Shown here one piece after another: positions 57,421 through 64,000 of a DNA stretch of 64,000 nucleotides; the first letter of the stretch is position 1, and each line of letters begins with the position of its first letter. A program made the position numbers and the translations under genes. Source of the stretch: Nephrocerus scutellatus (Eukaryota > Arthropoda > Insecta > Diptera > Pipunculidae); the NCBI GenBank assembly GCA_947095585.1, contig OX352765.1, forward strand, positions 25,822,254 to 25,886,253, given 5' to 3'. A model generated the notes under the pieces. It searched no databases. It was given only the letters and a program-made list of their open reading frames with translations, and was not told the origin of the DNA.

Positions 57421-58910
57421 TGCTTTGCACTTATGTGTAAATCCGATAAGAGAAACTTTTAATTTTTATGTTTTTTTTTATTGCACAGTTTTGAGCGCAA
57501 TTGTGGTACTTTTACTATGGTTCCATAATCAAGAAACCACAAGATTAATTCAGGTCTATCTGCATTGAATAGCTAATTAAAGTTGAGTTTCGTTAAACAA
57601 CACAAATAAATTCAACGAGACTAGAGCGGTTTACTTAGGTTTGTCTGACATTTTATTTGTAAGAAACTATAACGCATCGTTCAAATTAACTCTATCCTGT
57701 TCATGGATACGCTAGTTATTTTTAGCACCGCTATGTTCTTAACTAGTTTTTACAAAAACACGAGTCAAGTTTTGTTATGGAAATTTTTTTTTTCTTGGAA
57801 ACATGGTAATGGTATTAGTCAAATATTAAGTTTATATGCAGGGTTGAGAGTTGGTGAAATTTCGACCTGAGTATTTCAGAACATGCGTTAAAAGATTGAA
57901 GTTAGGTTAAGATGGTACGTCAAAGGTATATTTCGACTCGATTTCGCTGAGCGAGTATAGTCGAGTCGAGTCAAGCTCATCGATCGATCCAGGATTCTGT
58001 GAGCTGCATTTTATTGATACTGGAATAGGCATAGGAATATTTTTGCAACAACAATGCCATGCATTCGGAATAATTTTATTCCAACCTTCTGTTGGAATGA
58101 AATAATTATATTCTGCTTTAGATAGAAACCTCACCACCAGAGTTGATTTTAATTGTCATTTTGCCTGTGTAGTATTCCAGTTTTCTTGAAAATGTTAAAG
58201 ATTTCATTTTTTAAAAGAAAAAAAGAACTTATTTAATCAAAACAAAAATTGTGGAAGTGACAAAGTATTTTTTGTCTGTCTCAGTCTAATGCTGCATCAG
58301 GGTGAATGTTTTTATTATTTATTTCATTTATTTGTTATTTAATTTTTGGTTTTCCTATTGGAAAAGCTTAATCCTATTGCTATTGCTGTGCAAATAAAAT
58401 GTAGGCATGGTGTCGAAACGTAGTTAAAGCTAGCTTCAACCCCGCGTATAAACGTAGTTTAAGACCAAGCCTATCTTATCGTCATTAACTCATTTGTATG
58501 TATCTTAATACATTACAAGGATCAATAAAAGGAAAACCATGGAAAGGCAGCTCGATTTGTAAATGCACCACGCATGCTGTTGCTGTCAATGAGTTTTTGA
58601 TTTAAATAAAAGTTATTCAAAAAAAGAACAACTGTCATATTGCATCAATAAGAAAAATTTTTTCCATTCTCTACTTCTTTTTTATTATTATTATAATCTG
58701 AGTTGAAAAAATTTCTAAAATAAAGTGTATTCACATAAAGAAATTATTGTTTTTTTTTTTGTATTACATTCTTTTATATCTTCTGAGAATTTATTGTTCA
58801 TGTTATTTGTTGTGAAGAAAACAAATGCTTAGTTTGCTCCATAGACCACGGCAGAAGAAAGGTTAAATAGTGATAAGTGGGACAACGAAGAGTGGCCAAT
58901 AAAAAGCAAT
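57421..58910. other. Upstream region of Myt1 with a second MITE-like copy
   Basis: AT-rich. About 58003-58420 has GAGCTGCATTTTATTGATAC and TGCAAATAAAATGTAGGCAT, diverged arms of the 56286 element. A hyphenated palindrome CCAACCTTCTGTTGG sits near 58081. The Myt1 5' UTR should lie just before 58911. Confidence 0.4.
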
Positions 58911-60905
58911 ATGGCAACTAGCGCACTAAATCCGTCTTTTTTACCAGTTCCTGATATTCAGGACGATATTATTGTACAGCATTGCCACAAACAGGTAAGC
59001 AAAGCTGTGCTAGTTTTTAATAGTTTTATATTTTTATTATATTAACCTTTTTGTGTCTCAGGCAAACAAACAGAAAAGAGATGACTCACAATTGCTTAAA
59101 CCACCGAAACTAAAGCCTCGATACCACGATTCTAATTTTAACCGAAGTCAATCATCAACGTCCGCCCATGCCATCTCATTTCGTGAATTCGCTGGCAATA
59201 CTACATCAGGAATCGACGAAACGCTCCTCAGTTCGGTGTACAATCGATCATCTGAGGAGAGTTACTTTGAGCAGTGTTTTACCCGCATATCTAAGATCGG
59301 CGAAGGTTCCTTTGGCGAAGTTTTCAAAGTGCGCTCTAAAGAAGATGGCCTGCTGTACGCCGTAAAAAAGTCTAAGCAATTGTTTCGCAGTGAAAACTAC
59401 AGACAAGAGCGGCTAGAAGAAGTGAAACGATATGAGCAGTTTTCCCATCATGAAAATTGTGTGCGTTTATACAAAGCCTGGGAGCAGGACGACCGATTGT
59501 ACATGCAAATGGAGCTATGTCAAGAGAGTCTTGAACATTACCTTGAAAAAAAGAAACATATTCCTGAAGAAAAAATTTGGTCCATCTTGTTGGATCTGTT
59601 GCTAGCTGTTAAAAGTTTGCACGACAAGAATCTCATTCATTTGGACATCAAGCTGGACAATGTTCTAATTGGCGATGATGGTATTTGTAAATTAGCTGAT
59701 TTCGGATTAGTTATCGATATCGATCGGGTAAAAAAACTCTACTTGAAAAAATGGAAACATTTGAATATAAGGTGAAGTAACCGAGTTCATTTATTTATTC
59801 AGGCAAATCGTCATCAAGCTACTGAAGGTGATTCTCGGTACATAGCCCCCGAACTGATGCAGGGACATTTTTCAAAGGCCGCTGATATTTTTAGCTTGGG
59901 AATTGCAATTTTAGAGTTGTGCTGTTTCCTTGAGCTTCCACCAAATGGACCGTTGTGGCAAGAGCTGCGCAGTGGAATACTACCTGAAGATTTCATCAAA
60001 TGTGGGTAGATAGAAACCTAAAAAAGGATTTCCTATACTAACAATTATTATAAAATATTTCCATTTTCCATTTACACAGCTATTTCTGGTGATATGCAAA
60101 TGATGATTAAGTCCATGATGACACCAGACCATTTCGCCAGACCAACAGTTGATGATCTTCTCGGACATACAAAATTAGTTGTTCTCCTGCAGCGACGAAG
60201 GCGTTGGGAAGTTGTTAAGAAATTTGTAAGTGTTTGTTTAATCTAGCAGAGGATTTGAAATTATTGTGTTATCACTTATTTATATTATAACATACGGTAG
60301 AAACAAACATACAGATGGTCTAGACGTGTCATTTGGTCAAAATTGTGCAATTTCAAGAATATAGTTTGCAAGTTTTTTTCGTGTATCCTTACAAGCTTAA
60401 AACTTCACGATCCGACGCATATGCATACGAATGCAGAAAATAAAGAAGCTTTATCACCTGTAAATAATATGGCGGCATCAAGGATGAATGCAGCACCCGT
60501 AACAATTGAGGTGAACACCGTGGGTGTTCAACAATCAACAGATAATTACCATAATATTTGCTACCATGGCACACCAACGAATTTCAGTATCCATAAAATT
60601 GAAAATTATTCTACGCCGTTGAATAGAAACCATCAGAGTTTTCGATTGCGGAAAGATTTCAGTTTTAAGTAAGTACTTATTATTAAGATTTTGTTTTTTT
60701 TTTTGTTTTTATAAAATTATCTTTCTTTTCGTTTTTCTTTTAAAGTGTTGACACTGAAGAAATTCCACGTGACATTAGCAACAACTTTTTGAGCGAAGAT
60801 GATTGCGATATAAGATCTAGTTCGTTTGTTCGAAATCCTCTTGAAACATCGTCTTTTAGAAGAAAGAATCTGTTCCCGAAAAACGATGAATTCGATTCTG
60901 ATTGA
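58911..60905 (+). CDS. Myt1: Myt1, membrane-associated Cdk1-inhibitory kinase
   Basis: Wee1-family kinase that phosphorylates the Thr14/Tyr15 region of Cdk1 to hold cells in G2; it resides on ER/Golgi membranes in the family. Six exons with matching phases: 58911-58994, 59062-59727, 59803-60001, 60080-60225, 60301-60668 and 60746-60905, giving 540 residues (Drosophila about 533). Kinase landmarks: GEGSFGEVF from residue 108, catalytic Lys in YAVKKSK at 130, HLDIKLDN (Asp 223), ADFG (Asp 241), then APEL in exon 3. HAISFR before the kinase domain and EGDSRYIAPEL after it are Myt1-like rather than Wee1-like. Exon 5 gives RRVIWSKLCNFKN followed by a hydrophobic stretch (IVCKFFSCILTSLKL) that may be the membrane segment. 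The C-terminal FRRKNLFPK resembles the conserved end. The exon 5 acceptor at 60300 was chosen because the nearer AG at 60314 gives an immediate stop. Confidence 0.95.
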
Positions 60906-60929
60906 ATTTTTTTCTTCACAAAACAACTG

Positions 60930-60949
60930 AATAAATTGTGCATAATAAA
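60930..60949 (+). terminator. Poly(A) signals of Myt1
   Basis: Two AATAAA hexamers (60930 and 60944) lie 25-45 bases after the Myt1 stop codon, implying a very short 3' UTR. Confidence 0.6.
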
Positions 60950-62811
60950 CTGTAAAATGCAACGCTTCTATTTAACTTTTCACTCAATGATTGTAAAATA
61001 CCATTATTTTAAGTTTAGTTCATAGTTCTTGTATTTCACATCTTCCCATTAAAAATATCCTTATTGAATTAGAGATAAAGAACATTCATACTTTTTAGTT
61101 CTATTGCATTTATATTATGTTAAACTATCTTTTATACACAAGTATTTATTATATAGTTTATACAAAGTTTTACAAAATAAATTTTGTTACGCACAGGATT
61201 AACAATGTTTACTTTATATTAACATTAAACTAAACAAGTTAAAACGTTAACTCTAATAATAGATTGTAGAGTAAAAATAAAACTATACTAAAACATAATG
61301 AAAATGTGATAAAAATCAACATTTAACTGCTAGTTATATAAATGTGGTAAAATACTAAACTAGAGAACTCAACTGATTCTTTAAACAATTGCTTTATTTT
61401 ACATTCTCGATGTTTCGAATTTACTATGTATAATAAAAATACATACAAATGTTTAATGGAATTAAATTTTGATAGACACTTTTTAAGAGAAACTGTTTTG
61501 TTAATCAGTAAATATGTTATATTTTTTTAATAATAATATTGAATTATGTATATCGAAAGGAAACTGATCTAGGTCGACGTAAGGCCGTATATTTTGTCGT
61601 TACCAAAAATATGTGTATTATGTACTTTCATGTTATCTTGAATGGTTTTAAATCCAGTTCTTATATACTACACGTTAATAAATAAAAATAAACAAAAAAC
61701 CTTATTCTTAGATTTTATTATTGAATAACGACTCAGAAACTTTAAAGCGTTTTATACATATTACCTTACCTAGGTGATAATAAACCTAGGCCCTAGGGTG
61801 AGTTGGTCCCTAGTGTTTGAGTTTCTGGAATCTACAAGAGTAAGCATCTTCTAAGTAGATTAGTGCTTTCGAAGCCGTTTGAATATCAGAGAAATCAATT
61901 CATATGGCTCAAAGTAAATGTACAAAAGCTAATCATACAATACTGTTTCTAGACAGTGATTCAACTCTTAATGTGTCTGACGCACTGTTTAATTCAATCT
62001 CAAGAAGTGGCATCCAATATCCAATTGGCAATTCTGGTTGGCTTTGTCATTCTGGCCAGACAACATCTGAAGGAAGGTGTGTTGAGATTTCGCTGAGATA
62101 AACATTCCTACTCAAATTGTAAATGAGCCTACAAGGTTTTCTGACATTGCAAATCATTCTGCCAACACACTGGATATTACCATATTCCAGAATTGCCATA
62201 GGAACAAGTTTTATAGTCGCACCTTAGTCCTACATACCGAATTTCACACGAATCGATTGAGAAATGGCTTAGTTCTAAAAATAGTGACATTTAACGGTGT
62301 CTCACTTAACAGTGTGAGCACTGTTCCGTCTCCGATCTACCGTAGATTGATTTTTTAGAAAAAACGAACAACTTGACAGCCAACAAATCAATCTGCGCCG
62401 GACTATGACGAACATTTTAAAATAAAAATAACGGGTTATACAGGGTGTTCGGGCTAATCCGTTAAGGGGTGATTCCTTGGTTCATTCTGAGAAAAAAATC
62501 GTATCGGTGGGGAGGATCAGTTTTTGTTATCCTTTGAGATCAAGGGTGAAGGACAGAAATATTAAACTGTAACTTACAAAATATTTATCGGAGAGCAACT
62601 AACTTAGTCTTGTATAGGTATTGTAGATCTAAGTGGATTAAGAGCTATGATGCTTTAAAGTAAAAAAAAAACAATTAAGATGGCCTGAAAACCCGAGCGA
62701 AAAAAAAACAAAAGAAACGCCAGATAAAACCGTTGGTCACTGGCGTTATGCATCTGGTTAGCGGTAAATACTCGTATTTGATATTTTGTGTGCGGTTACT
62801 GCATCTGCTTC
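60950..62811. other. Downstream of Myt1; LINE scrap and hairpin, no gene recognised
   Basis: AT-rich up to about 61850. Around 62105-62165 the plus strand reads IVNEPTRFSDIANHSANTLD, a scrap of LINE endonuclease. 62219-62275 is an inverted match to 63350-63410 (GAAATGGC / GCCATTTCTCAA ... CGGTATGTAG). Confidence 0.45.
62328..62403. mobile_element. 76-bp hairpin element, copy 2
   Basis: GATCTACCGTAGATTGATTT ... AAATCAATCTGCGCCGGAC, same loop AACAACTTGACAGCC as the copy at 56496-56571. Stem changes are compensated on both arms (GGTTT/AAACC versus GATTT/AAATC). Confidence 0.6.
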
Positions 62812-63250
62812 GGTACTCTTATGTAGCGATTTTTTTGCAAATAGCTCAAAAAGTATAGTAATAATAACAATATTCGGCGCGACAGACCGTTGCGGTCCAA
62901 GCCCTATCTTCTCGCGACCATTTGTGTTGCGCATGTATATTTTTGGACACAAATGGAAGGGACCCACAATTTAAGGCCGGATCCGAACGGCGCCATCGCT
63001 CAGTGGAAAAGCGCATAGCTACTGAGCAGGGGTTCGTGGTTCGAATCCCAGTAACATCAAAAGTATTTTTCACGGTGTCCCACCTCTCGCGAATGGGTGA
63101 CAAACGTTCCGAGAGTAATAACTTTTTACGGAAAGCAAAAAGTATAGTACTTATGAGAAATCTGCTAAGCAAAGGAAATTTAAAAAAAAAAATTTAAAAA
63201 AAAATTTAATATACATTTACACTGAAGATTCCGGCCCCGTCCGTAAACGA
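62812..63250 (+). mobile_element. tRNA-like SINE candidate, copy 1
   Basis: A head of GGCGCCATCGCTCAGTGG (A-box-like, 62989) and GGTTCGAATCC (a perfect B-box, 63038-63048) is spaced as in an internal Pol III promoter. It is followed by a non-tRNA body, an A/T-rich tract and a tail ending CCCCGTCCGTA. The anticodon and T arms do not pair well, so it is not a functional tRNA gene. 180 bases of shared sequence also precede the tRNA-like head, which is unusual for a SINE; the whole unit may be a composite repeat. Confidence 0.55.
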
Positions 63251-63414
63251 AAGTCGTGCTGTGCCTACAACTCCAGTTTTGTTTATTGTAAGTGAAACTT
63301 CTTTATAAATTCTGGGATAAGGCATTAGAGTCTGGAATTTTGAGAATTATGCCATTTCTCAAGCGATTTTAATGGAATTCGGTATGTAGAACTAAACTGC
63401 CTCAGAGCTCGTTC

Positions 63415-63540
63415 ACTCTAAAAACTTTACAAAAAATTTTGTTCAGCATACACATGTGTATAAAATTTGAAGAAAATCGGGTTAATTTTAAAATTTTTTA
63501 AGGGCACCCCTCGGCCAAGAGGCCCGAGAGCCCCAAATTA
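63415..63540 (-). repeat. Repeat family R1 fragment
   Basis: CATACACATGTGTATAAAAT, TTGAAGAAAATCGGGTTAAT, GGGCACCCCTCGG and GAGGCCCGAGAGCCCC. It separates the two SINE-like copies. Confidence 0.6.
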
Positions 63541-63566
63541 CTGAATAAGTAAGGAAAAGAGAGAGA

Positions 63567-64000
63567 GGTACTCTTATGTAACGATTTTTTTGCAAAAAGC
63601 TCAAAAAGTATAGTAATAATAACAATATTCGGCGCGACAGACCGTTGCGGTCCAAGCCCTATCTTCTCGCGACCATTTGTGTTGCGCATGTATATTTTTG
63701 GACACAAATGGAAGGGACCCACAATTTAAGGCCGGATCCGAACGGCGCCATCGCTCAGTGGAAAAGCGCATAGCTACTGAGCAGGGGTTCGTGGTTCGAA
63801 TCCCAGTAACACCAAAAGTATTTTTCACGGTGTCCCACCTCTCGCGAATGGGTGACAAACGTTCCGAGAGTAATAACTTTTCACGGAAAGCAAAAAGTAT
63901 AGTACTTATGAGAAATCTGCTAAGCAAAGGAAATTTAAAAAAAAAAATTTAAAAAAAAATTTAATATACATTTACACTGAAGATTCCGGCCCCGTCCGTA
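63567..64000 (+). mobile_element. tRNA-like SINE candidate, copy 2 (reaches the window end)
   Basis: Near-identical to copy 1 at a constant offset of 755 bases (head 63744, B-box 63793-63803). A handful of substitutions are visible, such as TAGCG/TAACG at the start and ACATC/ACACC after the B-box. The copy may continue past the window. Confidence 0.55.

Noticed and set aside
57907..58137. Minus-strand open frame with Cys-Cys-Cys
   Set aside because: No recognisable domain, no splice partners, overlaps an inverted-repeat element copy.
62989..63058. Functional tRNA gene
   Set aside because: The B-box is perfect but the T stem, D stem and anticodon stem do not pair properly, and the unit recurs as a longer repeat.
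1..64000. CRISPR arrays, bacterial operons or prophage
   Set aside because: The window is eukaryotic (introns, LINEs, fly genes); no regularly spaced short repeats of CRISPR type are present.

Overview
This window is nuclear DNA of a higher fly (Diptera, Brachycera). It is AT-rich, has spliceosomal introns with GT..AG borders, and its coding genes match Drosophila families closely: a CLIP-domain serine protease (CG1299-like), adipokinetic hormone (Akh), Ras64B, a CREC-family EF-hand protein (SCF) and the Cdk1-inhibitory kinase Myt1. From memory, several of these lie together in Drosophila cytological region 64A-B on 3L, so the window looks like the conserved neighbourhood, heavily expanded by transposons. 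Species cannot be fixed from sequence alone.

Layout. 1-2 kb: remnant of an RTE-like LINE. 3.5 and 9.2 kb: two paralogous signal-peptide exons of an unknown secreted-protein family (minus strand). 12.1-14.8 kb: seven-exon CLIP serine protease (minus). 16-23.8 kb: repeats and LINE remnants. 23.6-41 kb: an expanded Akh region with four copies or remnants: Akh-A (minus, hormone part intact, tail frameshifted), Akh-B (minus, fully intact), Akh-C (plus, open frame but mature peptide and GKR processing site mutated) and Akh-D (minus, exon-1 remnant). A and B lie in a direct tandem duplication that includes LINE sequence. C and D form an inverted pair around a tandem-repeat block. A Jockey-type insertion with 39-bp flanking repeats, a Foldback-type element and a dead PIF1 helicase are embedded here. 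43.6-52.7 kb: Ras64B (minus), whose first coding exon is present three times in a 2,227-bp tandem triplication. 54.8-55.75 kb: SCF/calumenin-like gene (minus). 58.9-60.9 kb: Myt1 kinase, six exons (plus). 62.8-64 kb: two copies of a tRNA-like SINE candidate.

The genes do not form one pathway. Akh is the metabolic peptide hormone, Ras64B an R-Ras type GTPase, SCF a secretory-pathway calcium binder, Myt1 a G2/M regulator, and the protease probably an extracellular cascade enzyme. The most notable content is the Akh copy-number and sequence diversification and the Ras64B first-exon triplication. All splice models were read by eye from frame, phase and homology remembered from the families; none has transcript support.
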